Positions 8,221-17,792 are shown, counted from the first letter of the stretch. The stretch is 61,781 nt of DNA from Acidobacteriota bacterium (GCA_005799825.1 SYFT01000016.1:1-61781); one strand, 5' to 3'. Made by a program: numbers and translations. The notes: generated from the sequence alone by a model not told the origin.

Positions 8221-8226
8221 TATGAT
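8221..8226 (+). promoter_or_regulatory. Putative leaderless promoter (TATGAT, 6 bp before ATG)
   Basis: TATGAT, then six bases (GCGCCC), then the ATG at 8233. The arrangement matches the box before the upstream epimerase gene almost base for base (spacer GCGCCG there). Confidence 0.5.
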
Positions 8227-8232
8227 GCGCCC

Positions 8233-8634
8233 ATGAAACTACTTCACATGCGCTCCCTCCTGGCTCTTGTCGTCATCGTTGTCGTGGCCAGTGGTGGCGT
8301 AGCCGCACAGCAATCGGGCTTTACGCGCACCCTCCTTCAAGACCAGGACCTTTCCATCGCAGGGCAGCATGTCGTCCAGGCGCGTGCAGAGTTCCAGCCT
8401 GGGGTGGGGTCCGGCCGGCACACGCACCCCGGCGAAGAAATTGCCTATATTCTTGAAGGGCAGGTGGAGGTGGCGATCGACGGGCGGCCGCCGATCACGG
8501 TCAAGGCCGGCGAGCCGTTCTTTGTTCCGGCCGGCGTGGTTCACGAGGGGCGCAATACAGGGACGGTGGTTGCCAGGGTTCTGGCCACCTACGTCGTGGA
8601 AAAAGGTAAACCCGTCTCTGCGCCGGCGAAGTAG
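8233..8634 (+). CDS. Secreted cupin domain-containing protein
   Basis: A 133-residue protein with an N-terminal signal peptide (hydrophobic 'LLALVVIVVVASGGVAAQ') and one cupin barrel. Cupin motif 1 is visible as 'GSGRHTHPGEEIAYILEGQ', with two His and a Glu as metal ligands. Motif 2 is near 'PAGVVHEGRNTG', giving the third His. Such single-domain exported cupins bind a divalent metal; their substrates are usually unknown. The promoter box directly before the ATG suggests leaderless transcription separate from the epimerase gene. Confidence 0.82.
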   Translation: MKLLHMRSLLALVVIVVVASGGVAAQQSGFTRTLLQDQDLSIAGQHVVQARAEFQPGVGSGRHTHPGEEIAYILEGQVEVAIDGRPPITVKAGEPFFVPAGVVHEGRNTGTVVARVLATYVVEKGKPVSAPAK

Positions 8635-8661
8635 TTTGGGCACGGCCGCACCGTCGCTGCT

Positions 8662-9060
8662 TCAGCGAGAAGCCGTGCCCGGGGCTGACAGGGACTTCGG
8701 CCAGTTGACCATCACCGCCAGCGTGTTCGCAAACAAGTTGGTCTCTTCACCGATGCGATAGGTGAAGAATCGCCCGCGGGCATCCACGTCGGGTGAGTAG
8801 ACCACGGTCATGGTGCCGTGCAAGGCCGGCTTGAACAGCCGCTCGAGCAGCCCGAACTCGATGCCTGAAGCGTTGGCGCGGACGGCAGCGGTCACGACCC
8901 ACCCGTCCAAATCGAGATAGAACAACTCTTGGCCGTCGCGACTCCAGCGTGGAGCGGACCCGTCGGACGTCATTACGCGCCTTGTAGACCTCGCCCATGC
9001 TTCCGGCACCAAGCGCCGCGATGATTTCGTAGGGATCGAGTCGACTACTGATCCCCAGAC
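8662..9060 (-). pseudogene. Collapsed Ser/Thr protein kinase-WD40 gene: N-terminus joined to C-terminus
   Basis: Reading leftward, bases ~9050-8975 encode the extreme N-terminus of a bacterial Ser/Thr kinase: 'SRLDPYEIIAALGAGSMGEV' and then 'YKAR', the glycine-rich P-loop. At ~8970 the frame jumps to the C-terminal end of a TolB/PD40-type propeller ('GSAPRWSRDGQELFYLDLDG') and runs to a stop at 8662. The rest of the kinase domain, the transmembrane helix and most propeller blades are gone, and the two pieces are in different frames. This is an internal-deletion scar, not an expressed kinase. Confidence 0.75.
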
Positions 9061-9149
9061 ATGAATGGGCGGAGTTTACTGCAGCCTTGCAGCAGAACTT
9101 CGACTAGACTGACGCTGCTTTTTAACCGATTCCCTGGAGTGGGAGACAC

Positions 9150-12100
9150 ATGGTGAAACGCGTGGCAGCGCTGGTGTTCGTTATTCTCTCGGCTATAGCG
9201 GGACTGCTGGCGCAAGCGCCGTCGGCGACGCATCCGCTCGCGCGCGACATGCGCTGGCGCAATATCGGGCCCGCCAACATGACGGGCCGCATCGCCGCCA
9301 TCGAGGCGCTGTCTACCGATCACCGCTACGTCGTGGTGGCGTCGGCATCGGGCGGCGTGTTCCTCTCAAAGAACGCGGGCATCACGTGGGACCCGATCTT
9401 CGACCGCTCCGAAGGCGCCGGTTCGATCGGCTCGGTGGCCATCTTCGAGCCAAACCCCCAGATCATCTGGGTAGGCACGGGCGAAGCGGCTAATCGGAAC
9501 TCAAGCGGCTGGGGCAACGGGTTGTTCAAAACCACTGACGGCGGCGCCACCTGGGCACACGTTGGGTTGGCTTCGACTCACCATATCGCCGAGATCGCAC
9601 TCCACCCGACCAACCCCGACATCGCCTATGCCGCCTCCCCCGGCCATCTCTGGGGCTACACCGGTGATCGCGGACTGTTCAAGACGACCGACGGCGGCGC
9701 CACGTGGACAAAGCTGGCCAGCGGCCTGCCCAACGACGGCCGCACGGGGGCCACCGAAGTCATCATGGACCCGCGCAACCCCGACATCCTGTACGCCGGC
9801 ATGTACCACCGCCTACGACAGCCGGCGACGATGCACTCGGGGGGGCCGAATGGCGGAATTTTTAAAAGTGTCGATGCCGGTCGCACCTGGCGGCGTCTGA
9901 GCAACGGCCTGGCTGCCGGCGACTCGGGAATGATCGACATCTCAATCCACCTCGCCAACCCCGATATCGTCGTGGCCGCCTATGAGGCTGATGAGAACAT
10001 TCCGTACGACCCGTCCCGTCCGACCGCGGCCCAGACGCCGGGCTCGGGTATCTACCTCTCTGAAAACGCAGGCACGTCGTGGAAGTGGATTCTGAAGACC
10101 CACCTGCGGCCGTTCTATCACGGACAGGTGCACATCGACCCAAACGACCCGAAACGCATTTTTTCCGTGGGGCGCGAGTTCCGCGTGACGCTTGATAGCG
10201 GCGCCACGTGGCGTAACAACTGGTGGGGCGGCGGCGGCGATGATCACGACTTCTGGATGGCCCCCTACGACTCGAAGATCTTCTATACGGCCACCGACCA
10301 GGGCGCGTATCTGACAGTGGATAACGGCGAGACCATGCTGTCGTTCGACAACATGGCCATCGGCCAGTACTACAAGGTCGGCGTGGACATGCGCGATCCG
10401 TACTGGGTGGTGGGCGGCCTGCAGGACAACGCCATCTGGGCCGGGCCGAGCAACTCGCGCGAAAGCCGGGGCATCCTCAACATGCACAATACCTGGCTGG
10501 GCGAAGGCGACGGCTTTGCCTCGCTGGTCGATCCCACCGACTATCGTGTCGTGTACATGGTGAACCACGTCGGCTTTGCGATGCGGCTGAACTTCGAAAC
10601 GCGCGAGCCCACCTTCATCACGCCCACACCCGAGACCGTCGTCAACTTTGCCGACTACTCCGACGTCGGCTATGAAGAAACGCCCATTCGCTACACGATC
10701 GACCCCGGTGAGCACTGGTTCCGCTACGGCCGTCCGAATCGCCCGCTGATGCCGCCGCACTTTCGCTTCAACTGGAACAGCCCGTTGACGATGTCGCCGA
10801 ATAATCCACGGACGCTGTATTTCGCCGGCAATCACGTGTTCAAGTCGGTGGACCGGGGCGACACGTGGCGCATCATTAGCCCCGACCTGACGACCAACGA
10901 TGCAAGGTTGCGCAATCCGTCGAACTCTGGCGGACTGACGCGCGAAGTGACCGGAGGCGAAAACCACTTCACGGTGTTTGACGTGCGCGAGTCGCCGCTC
11001 GACCCAGCGCTCGTGTGGGCTGGCACCGACGACGGGAATCTGCAGATTACGCGAAACGGCGGCGCGAGCTGGACCAACGTGCAGAGCCATCTGCCCGGGG
11101 TGAAGGGCGAGGTCTGGGTCAGCCGCGTGGAGCCATCACAACACACGGCCGGCACCGCGTACGTGGTACTCGACAACCATCGGCTCGACGACATGAACCC
11201 GCACGTGTTTGTCACACGCGACTTCGGCGCGACGTTCACCGACATCACGGGCAATCTCCCGGACGGCATCGGGTCGTACGTGATCAACGAAGATCCCGTC
11301 AATCCGAACCTGTTATTCGTCGGCACGGAGTTCGGTGTCTATGCTACGGTCGAAGGCGGCCGCACGTGGTTCAAGCTGTCAACCGGCATGCCCAGCGTCG
11401 CGATTTACGATCTGGTGATCCACCCGCGCGACGCTGACCTCATTGCCGGCACCCACGGCCGGGCGGTCTGGATTCTCGACGACATCACGCCGCTGCGCCA
11501 GATCACGCCCGCCGTGACCGCCACGAGCGCTCACCTCTTCGAGAACGAGGTGGCGACCAGGTGGGTGACGATCGACCTTGGCCGAAAACAGCAGGACTTC
11601 CTGTTCCGCGGCGCCAACCCCGCGGTCGGTGCGTCGATCAACTTCTGGCTCAACGCGGCGCCGCAGGGGCCGGTGACGCTTGAGGTGTCGGAGTTTGTCG
11701 GCGACCGCGTGGCCACGGTGCGCCTGGGTAGTGCGGGCGGCGACCGTGGGGGTCGCGGGGGCGCCGCGGCCGGCGGCGGCCCGCAGGAAGGCATCAATCG
11801 CGCCTACTGGGACTTCCAGTTCCCAACCACGGCCGCCCAGCGGGCGGCGATGCGGGCGCGGCTGGAGGGGGCCATCACGTTCCTTGACACTCGCGTCGTT
11901 GACGCCGCAAAGCGGCAGCAGCTTGCCCGGGTACGGACGGCACTGGCCGCCGCGACAACCGATGCCGCGCTCAACCAGGTGCGCACCGAGCTGGTCACCG
12001 ACTTCAACGGCTACGCCGCCGGACGCATACTCTTCGGCTCCCCCATCGGCAGCACGGCGGCCGAAGCCGGCACCTACCGCGTCACCCTCAGGGTCAGCGG

Positions 12101-12167
12101 GCAGACCTTGGAGGGGACGGTCACCGTTCGCGACGATCCGATGAGGGCCGAACACGGGGGCCGTTAG
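9150..12167 (+). CDS. Secreted VPS10/BNR-repeat beta-propeller protein
   Basis: A 1005-residue exported protein with a signal peptide ('VAALVFVILSAIAGLLAQ'). Many BNR/Asp-box-like units ('SKNAGITW', 'KTTDGGATW', 'KSVDAGRTW', 'SENAGTSW', 'TRNGGASW', 'TRDFGATF') are spread over residues ~60-780, as in sortilin/VPS10-like and GH74-type tandem propellers. The C-terminal ~200 residues form a Gly/Ala-rich helical and beta region seen in large uncharacterised Acidobacterial 'glycosyl hydrolase' annotations. I see no defined catalytic pair, so hydrolase activity should not be assumed. GGAGTGGGAG before the ATG is a good ribosome-binding site; a TAGACT box near 9104 could be the promoter. Confidence 0.85.
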   Translation: MVKRVAALVFVILSAIAGLLAQAPSATHPLARDMRWRNIGPANMTGRIAAIEALSTDHRYVVVASASGGVFLSKNAGITWDPIFDRSEGAGSIGSVAIFEPNPQIIWVGTGEAANRNSSGWGNGLFKTTDGGATWAHVGLASTHHIAEIALHPTNPDIAYAASPGHLWGYTGDRGLFKTTDGGATWTKLASGLPNDGRTGATEVIMDPRNPDILYAGMYHRLRQPATMHSGGPNGGIFKSVDAGRTWRRLSNGLAAGDSGMIDISIHLANPDIVVAAYEADENIPYDPSRPTAAQTPGSGIYLSENAGTSWKWILKTHLRPFYHGQVHIDPNDPKRIFSVGREFRVTLDSGATWRNNWWGGGGDDHDFWMAPYDSKIFYTATDQGAYLTVDNGETMLSFDNMAIGQYYKVGVDMRDPYWVVGGLQDNAIWAGPSNSRESRGILNMHNTWLGEGDGFASLVDPTDYRVVYMVNHVGFAMRLNFETREPTFITPTPETVVNFADYSDVGYEETPIRYTIDPGEHWFRYGRPNRPLMPPHFRFNWNSPLTMSPNNPRTLYFAGNHVFKSVDRGDTWRIISPDLTTNDARLRNPSNSGGLTREVTGGENHFTVFDVRESPLDPALVWAGTDDGNLQITRNGGASWTNVQSHLPGVKGEVWVSRVEPSQHTAGTAYVVLDNHRLDDMNPHVFVTRDFGATFTDITGNLPDGIGSYVINEDPVNPNLLFVGTEFGVYATVEGGRTWFKLSTGMPSVAIYDLVIHPRDADLIAGTHGRAVWILDDITPLRQITPAVTATSAHLFENEVATRWVTIDLGRKQQDFLFRGANPAVGASINFWLNAAPQGPVTLEVSEFVGDRVATVRLGSAGGDRGGRGGAAAGGGPQEGINRAYWDFQFPTTAAQRAAMRARLEGAITFLDTRVVDAAKRQQLARVRTALAAATTDAALNQVRTELVTDFNGYAAGRILFGSPIGSTAAEAGTYRVTLRVSGQTLEGTVTVRDDPMRAEHGGR

Positions 12168-12215
12168 GGATAATCACCGCCATGACCTGGCCAGCGCACC
12201 AAAGGCCTCACTCGC

Positions 12216-14624
12216 CTACTTCACGCTGAAGAACATCACGTTCGGCGCATCGCTCATCGCGGCCGCGATATCTGGGAACCCGTCGCCGTTGAGGTCGCCC
12301 GCCGCGATGCCGTAGACGGTGCCTCGGCCATCGCCGAAGCGCACATCGGTGAAGCGTCGACCGTCTCCAGCGTTAAACCACACCGCGCCTGGTGCGCCGG
12401 CGTGTCCAATGACGATGTCGGCGTGGCCGTCACGGTTCATGTCGGCGATGGCGATCGCGCCGACCGCCATCGTCGGTTCGCCGAGGGCGACGCCTGGGAC
12501 CAGTGCGCCGCGACCGTCGTTGAGATACACGCGCGTGCCGATGCGCTCGTCGCCGACGACGAGGTCGAGCCAACCGTCGCCGTTCACATCACCGGCCGCG
12601 GCCGCGCGCGCGTTCGTCACCGCAGGACCAAACGCCGTCGTCTTACCAAATCCGGCCTTGCCGTCGTTGAGAAAGATCAAGCTCTGGCCGCCGTCACGGT
12701 GCGGCACCGCCAGATCGATCGCGCCGTCCTTGTTGAAATCACCGGGCACGATACTTGTCGCCGATTCCGAGGGAAGAACAAGGCACGGCGTCGCGTCAAA
12801 ACGTCCCGTGCCATCGTTCAGGCACACATTGCTGGTTCCGCCGCGGTTGGCAGCGATGATGTCTGGCCGCCCGTCGCCATTCAGATCTGCGACCGCGGCA
12901 TTACGCGTCGCCCAGGCGGGTGCTCCCCAGGTGCCGGCGCGTCGGAAGCTGGCTTTGCCGTCGTTGAGGTACACCAACTTCTCGTCAGGCTTGTCGTTGC
13001 TGAGTGCGAGGTCGAGTGTGCCGTTGCCGTCCACGTCCGTCAGGACGGCAGAATAACTGCGGTCGGCAGTCGGCGCCAGGTCGGTCGTGACAAACACACC
13101 GGACCCGTTGTTGAGCAGGACGCGGTCGATGAGCGGCCAGTGTCGCCCCTTGGCGAGCACGAGATCGAGATCGCCGTCACCGTCGAGGTCGCCCATGCTC
13201 ACGTTGGCCGAGGTCTCCGGAGTCTCCTCGAGCTTGACGGCCTTCGGAAAATACCGGGGTTCCCCGCTCTCCGGCCGTCCGCCGATGGCGTACACCGCAT
13301 GCCCGGTGCGCACGTACATCGCGTCACCGGCCAGGGCCGGTGTGGCCATCACGGTGTCATTCATCACACTGGTGGCCAGGACCTCGAACTCGCGCCCGGC
13401 TCGAATGGTAAACACGTCCCCCTCTTCGTTGGCCACATAGAGGCGGCCGTCGGCCGCGATTGGCGACGCCGAGTAGCCGCCAGCCGCGATTCGCGCCTGG
13501 TAGATTTGCCGGCCGGTGCGCGGTTCAAACGTCGTCAGTATGCCGCGGGTCGAGAGCACATACAGGATGCCCCGATACAGGAGAGGCGTCGCCATGTACG
13601 GGCCATCGCGCAGGTTGCTCCACGCGATCGCGTCGCTCTGAGTGGCACCGTCCTTGAGCGACAGGTCGCCGCGGGATCCAGGCACCACGGCGTAGATCGG
13701 CTTGATCGGGTTGTAGCCATTGGCTACGAAGATGAGACCCTCGCCGGCGATCGGCGTGGGTGTGGTGTTCGTCGAGCTGGGACCCAGGCGCCACAGTTCC
13801 TTCCCGGTTGCCGGGTCATAGCCTTGAATATAGGGTGCGGCGTTGATGACCAACTCTGCGGAACCACCGGTCTCGACAATCGCCGGCGTGGACCACGAAG
13901 GGTTCGCGTCCCTCGGTGTGCGCCACACTTCGCGCCCCGAGGTCACGTCGAGCGCGCTCACGTATCCGCCTTCGAGCGAATCACACAACACGAATACCAG
14001 CCCCCGATGGAGCACGGGGGAACTGGCCGTTCCCCACGTGTACTCGGGGTTGTTGTGTTTGCCGGCATGAATGACACCCAGGGACTTCTTCCACACGAGA
14101 TTGCCCTTGAGGTCGTAGCAGTAGACGCCCTCCGAGCCGAACATCACCACCACGTATCGGCCGTCGGTCACCGGCGAGGCCGACGCGTAGCTGTTGTGAG
14201 GATGACGAGGAATCGCCGGCGCACCTTCATGGGCCAGGCGATCCCACACCACGCGTCCGGTCATGCGATCGAGCGCGTACACGCGCCATTGGTGGGTTGC
14301 CTTGTCGGTACGGAAGTCTTGTTCGCCTTTCAGCACTTTCTCGAACACCGAGTTCGGGTCGCTGCTGACCGCTGACGTCACAAAGAGCAGATCGCCCCAG
14401 ATGACCGGGCTCGAATGCCCCAGCCCCGGCACCGGCGCTTTCCAGAGGACTCCGCGACTGGTCGCAAGGTCCCAGCTCACTGGCGGACGCTGCTCGTCAG
14501 CGACACCCAGTCCCTGGGCCCCGCGAAACTGGGGCCACTGCTGCGCGGACACCGCCGCGCTGACCACCACGGTACAGGCCACACACAGCAGAACACGCAC
14601 ACGCCTCGTCAGTCCGATCTCCAC
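12216..14624 (-). CDS. PQQ-like beta-propeller fused to FG-GAP/VCBS repeats, secreted
   Basis: An 802-residue exported protein. A signal peptide is followed by 'WPQFRGAQGLG', the usual opening of PQQ-like quinoprotein propellers; blades run to ~residue 460 ('YALDRMTGRVVW', 'SALDVTSGREVW', 'GYDPATGKELW'). Residues ~475-800 form an FG-GAP/VCBS propeller with repeated calcium-loop motifs ('DLDGDGDLDL', 'DVDGNGTLDL', 'DLNGDGRPDI', 'DFNKDGAIDL', 'DVNGDGWLDL', 'DMNRDGHADI', 'DLNGDGFPDI'). No residues for true PQQ dehydrogenase chemistry were identified, so it is more likely a structural or binding propeller. The GTG start at 14624 follows GAGGAGG. Convergent with the BNR gene 49 bases away. Confidence 0.85.
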   Translation of the reverse strand: MEIGLTRRVRVLLCVACTVVVSAAVSAQQWPQFRGAQGLGVADEQRPPVSWDLATSRGVLWKAPVPGLGHSSPVIWGDLLFVTSAVSSDPNSVFEKVLKGEQDFRTDKATHQWRVYALDRMTGRVVWDRLAHEGAPAIPRHPHNSYASASPVTDGRYVVVMFGSEGVYCYDLKGNLVWKKSLGVIHAGKHNNPEYTWGTASSPVLHRGLVFVLCDSLEGGYVSALDVTSGREVWRTPRDANPSWSTPAIVETGGSAELVINAAPYIQGYDPATGKELWRLGPSSTNTTPTPIAGEGLIFVANGYNPIKPIYAVVPGSRGDLSLKDGATQSDAIAWSNLRDGPYMATPLLYRGILYVLSTRGILTTFEPRTGRQIYQARIAAGGYSASPIAADGRLYVANEEGDVFTIRAGREFEVLATSVMNDTVMATPALAGDAMYVRTGHAVYAIGGRPESGEPRYFPKAVKLEETPETSANVSMGDLDGDGDLDLVLAKGRHWPLIDRVLLNNGSGVFVTTDLAPTADRSYSAVLTDVDGNGTLDLALSNDKPDEKLVYLNDGKASFRRAGTWGAPAWATRNAAVADLNGDGRPDIIAANRGGTSNVCLNDGTGRFDATPCLVLPSESATSIVPGDFNKDGAIDLAVPHRDGGQSLIFLNDGKAGFGKTTAFGPAVTNARAAAAGDVNGDGWLDLVVGDERIGTRVYLNDGRGALVPGVALGEPTMAVGAIAIADMNRDGHADIVIGHAGAPGAVWFNAGDGRRFTDVRFGDGRGTVYGIAAGDLNGDGFPDIAAAMSDAPNVMFFSVK

Positions 14625-14721
14625 GCGTCCCTCCTCAAATGATCGAGGCGCCGCCCCACGCGAGGGCGTGAGAGCGCTGAGGATACCACCGGCGGGCTGT
14701 GCGCTGCCCTCCCGAACCCGC

Positions 14722-17700
14722 CTACTGCTCGCGCAGAGCCTGCGCGAGTGCAGCGACGATCACGTCCGCGTCGCCGACAGTAAGCGGCATCGGGCCGCGG
14801 ACCTTGATGACGTTGTGGTGCGGACCGTCCGTGCCGACCAGCACCCCGAGAGCGCGCATGCGCTCGACCACCGCAGCCGCTTCCTCCGCCGCCGGCGTCA
14901 GCGTCGTACGGTCTCGCACGAGTTCGACCCCGAGAAACAGACCCGACCCGCGCACGTCTCCGATGAGATCGGCGGACGCCTGCAGGTGGCGCAAGTTGGT
15001 CAGCAGGTGCCCGCCCACCTCCAGGGCGTGCGCCTGCAGTCCCTCGTCGATCGTGGCGCGCAACGTGGCGAGTCCGGCTGCACATGCGGCGGTGCTGCCA
15101 CCGAACGTGCTGAAAAACTCCATGCCGTTGTCGAAACTATCCGCGATCGCGCGCGTGGTGACAACAGCGCCCATTGGATACCCATTAGCCATCGGCTTGC
15201 CGAGCACGACGATGTCCGGAATGACGTCGTGGGCGTCGAACGCCCAGAAGTGCATGCCCAGCCGGCCGAAGCCGGTCTGGACTTCGTCGGCGATGCACAC
15301 GCCGCCCGCGGCGCGCACTCGACGATAGACCTCGGACAAAAATCCCGGCGGCATCATGATCTGCCCGCCTACGCTCGGGCACGTCTCAGCGATGTAGCCG
15401 CAGAGGCTACGGCCGCGCGCACGGATGCCGTCAATCACAGAGCCGACCGCGCCCGCGTATCGGTGCCCGGCCTGCGGATCGTCCGATCGGTACGCTCCGC
15501 GGTACACGTCGGGAATCGGCGAGGCGTGCACCCAGTCCGGCGCGCCGGCGCCACCGGGCCCCGCGTATTTGTACGGGCTGATGTCCACAAGCGTGGTGGT
15601 GTGCCCATGATACGCGGCGTCCATCACGACCAGGTCGCGATGCTCGGTGTGCGCGCGCGCCAGGCGGATCGCAAGCTCGTTTGCCTCGCTGCCAGATGCC
15701 GTGAAGAAACATACATTAAGCGGCTGCGGAAATCGCGCCGTCAGTTCGGCGGCGTACTCCAGCGCCACCTCTTGCAGATACCTGGTGTTTGTGTTGAGCG
15801 TGGCCAGTTGCGCGGCGACGGCTGTCGTCACCGTCGGATGGGCATGACCCACGTGCGGCACATTGTTGTAGGCATCGATATATGTGCGGCCGGTCTCATC
15901 GAACAGATACTGCTTCCACCCGCGCACGATCTGCAGGGGATCTGCCCCGTACGATAGACGCACGTTGCCACCGAAGTGCCGGCGGCGCAGCGTCAGCAAG
16001 TCGGCCGGGCTCGGATGGTGGACGAACCGATCGGGCGGAATGCCGAGGAGCAGGTTGGGATCGGGCGATAGGCTGAGCCACGTGGCGCGCTGACTCGCCG
16101 GCGCTACGCCGTTGACATTGCACGGCACGTCGAGCATGTCGGTGATGATCTGCACGTGTGCGTGCGACCACCAGTCGCCGTTGTCCGGCGGCGCGCCCAC
16201 CGCGGCGAACCGCTCGCCAGCTTTGATCGGCCTGCCGACGCAGAGCCCCTCCAGCGACTGACGATCAAGGTGGCCGTAGAGCGTATAGAACGTCAGTGGG
16301 TCGCCCGCGGCGTCGGCCACGTCGTGCCGCAGGACGATGACCGGCCCGTAGTCGAGCCGCGCCGTCGCGTTTTCACAACCGTGGACGACGCCGTCGATCG
16401 GCGCGTAGATCGGCGACCCCGCGGGCATCGTCAGATCGAGGCCGATGTGGATCGTGCGGCGCTCATCCGTCACCGCGCCGGTGGCACCCTCGGCAAACGC
16501 TCCGGTCGCGTAGATGAGCCGCGCTTCGTCGTAGCCGCCCACGCCGATCGCCGCGCCCGCGGCCCGCATGGCGGCCTGCACGCGACGGGCGAACGGCCCG
16601 GCGGCATTGTCTGCCGGGTCACTCGCGACGAGGGTGCTGCCGGCGCTCAGGTCCAGGCCACACACCGGCGTCGTGCGCAGGTCGTGATCGGTGATGGGGG
16701 CGATGCGGTCGGCATGATCGCGCAGCCACTGCACAACGCGAGGGGCGTGCGGCACGGGCGGCAGACCACACGCGTCGCGCAAGCGATAGTAGGCCAGGCG
16801 CGGGTGGATGGCGGCCAGCGCCGGCAGTGTTCGACGAATCGGCGCCTGACTGATGCCGAGATAGTCCAGGTCGGGACGCAGAGCCTGCTGGGAGGCGGCC
16901 ACACACACGCTCAGGCAGAGGCGCAGGCTCATCAGGCCGTAGAGCGCGGCGATTTCGTCGTCGGTGAGCGGGTATACGGCATGGTAGCCACGCGCCACCG
17001 CGGCGGCGGCCCCCAGCGGATCCGGCTTGTCCAGTGCCGCGTAGGCCATCGCCACGGCGAGGTCGTTCACCGTGTCGCCGTAGACCATGTCGCCAAAGTC
17101 GAGGATGCCGGTCACACGCTGGGCGCGCGGATCAACGAGCACGTTGTAGTTGTTGACATCACCATGAATCACGCTCTTGCGGAAGGCCGTCCCGCGCCGC
17201 GCCGCAGCGTCCTCGTGGACGGCAACCAGGGTCGTGATTATCCCGTGCAACTGCGGGTCCTGCACCCGCGGCAAGTCCCGCGCAATGATCGAGGGCGCCA
17301 GCGTTAGATCCCAGTAGAACTCGCGGTGGAGTGCGGGGTGATCGAAGGAGGCGAGCGTGCGATCCATCAGTCCCACGGCTCGCCCGACATCGGCGAGGAG
17401 CGCATCGGTCTGGCGCGGGGTGTCGCCTAGGGGCCGCCCGTTGAGCCATGTGATGAGCCGGACGAAATGACGGCCGACGCGCGCGATGTCATCGCCGGTC
17501 TTTGAAGGGAGCGGCACCGGGGTCACGCCTGCGGCGGCCAGGTGGCGCATCGTCGCATCCTCCGCTTCGAGCATGCGACGGTCTTCACCCGCGTTCGCAA
17601 TCTTGAGCACGAACCAGGTGCCGTCGGCAGCGTGCAGGCGGAAGTTCTGGTCGCGCTCGCTGGGCAACGCCGTAGCTCGCGCGGTCAGGCCGAACACGTC

Positions 17701-17787
17701 GCTGGCGATGCCTTCAGCTGTGTCGAGGGTCAAGCGAGGCGCATCGGCAACGGAGGTCACAGCCCTTCCAGTTCCATAGTCGTGCAT
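14722..17787 (-). CDS. APH-type kinase / M23 peptidase-like / class III aminotransferase triple fusion
   Basis: A ~1021-residue fusion. Residues ~20-370 are an aminoglycoside-phosphotransferase/hydroxylysine-kinase-like domain ('SVIHGDVNNYNVLVDP', 'GILDFGDMVYGDT'). Residues ~395-600 are an M23-like LAS domain ('HIGLDLTMPAG', 'SHAHVQI'). Residues ~620-1020 are a class III PLP enzyme ('FTASGSEANELAIRLAR', 'DEVQTGFGRLG', with the PLP lysine in 'VLGKPMANG'). The kinase and PLP halves resemble hydroxylysine kinase and the ethanolamine-phosphate / 5-phosphohydroxylysine phospho-lyases, so kinase followed by ammonia-phosphate elimination on one chain is plausible. The M23 domain's role is unclear. 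Start is ambiguous: ATG 17787, GTG 17790 or GTG 17760. The repeat element at 17793 abuts the 5' end and must carry any upstream signals. Confidence 0.88.
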   Translation of the reverse strand: MHDYGTGRAVTSVADAPRLTLDTAEGIASDVFGLTARATALPSERDQNFRLHAADGTWFVLKIANAGEDRRMLEAEDATMRHLAAAGVTPVPLPSKTGDDIARVGRHFVRLITWLNGRPLGDTPRQTDALLADVGRAVGLMDRTLASFDHPALHREFYWDLTLAPSIIARDLPRVQDPQLHGIITTLVAVHEDAAARRGTAFRKSVIHGDVNNYNVLVDPRAQRVTGILDFGDMVYGDTVNDLAVAMAYAALDKPDPLGAAAAVARGYHAVYPLTDDEIAALYGLMSLRLCLSVCVAASQQALRPDLDYLGISQAPIRRTLPALAAIHPRLAYYRLRDACGLPPVPHAPRVVQWLRDHADRIAPITDHDLRTTPVCGLDLSAGSTLVASDPADNAAGPFARRVQAAMRAAGAAIGVGGYDEARLIYATGAFAEGATGAVTDERRTIHIGLDLTMPAGSPIYAPIDGVVHGCENATARLDYGPVIVLRHDVADAAGDPLTFYTLYGHLDRQSLEGLCVGRPIKAGERFAAVGAPPDNGDWWSHAHVQIITDMLDVPCNVNGVAPASQRATWLSLSPDPNLLLGIPPDRFVHHPSPADLLTLRRRHFGGNVRLSYGADPLQIVRGWKQYLFDETGRTYIDAYNNVPHVGHAHPTVTTAVAAQLATLNTNTRYLQEVALEYAAELTARFPQPLNVCFFTASGSEANELAIRLARAHTEHRDLVVMDAAYHGHTTTLVDISPYKYAGPGGAGAPDWVHASPIPDVYRGAYRSDDPQAGHRYAGAVGSVIDGIRARGRSLCGYIAETCPSVGGQIMMPPGFLSEVYRRVRAAGGVCIADEVQTGFGRLGMHFWAFDAHDVIPDIVVLGKPMANGYPMGAVVTTRAIADSFDNGMEFFSTFGGSTAACAAGLATLRATIDEGLQAHALEVGGHLLTNLRHLQASADLIGDVRGSGLFLGVELVRDRTTLTPAAEEAAAVVERMRALGVLVGTDGPHHNVIKVRGPMPLTVGDADVIVAALAQALREQ

Positions 17788-17792
17788 CACTC

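Noticed and set aside
9942-11090. 382-codon minus-strand frame within the BNR gene
   Set aside because: His/Val/Arg-rich shadow of a propeller-repeat gene.
9150-12167. Glycoside hydrolase (GH74/xyloglucanase) assignment
   Set aside because: BNR repeats are present, but no catalytic Asp pair could be located; kept as a propeller protein of unknown activity.
12402-14375. 657-codon open frame antisense to the PQQ/FG-GAP gene
   Set aside because: Arg/Gly/His-rich translation with no motif or export signal; the opposite strand has a complete, recognisable two-propeller protein. Typical G+C-rich shadow.
14263-15957. 564-codon plus-strand frame across the 3' part of the fusion gene
   Set aside because: Spans two minus-strand genes, has low-complexity Arg/Ala/Ser translation and no ribosome-binding site.
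16156-17307. 383-codon plus-strand frame within the fusion gene
   Set aside because: Antisense to the kinase and M23 domains, which carry catalytic motifs on the minus strand.
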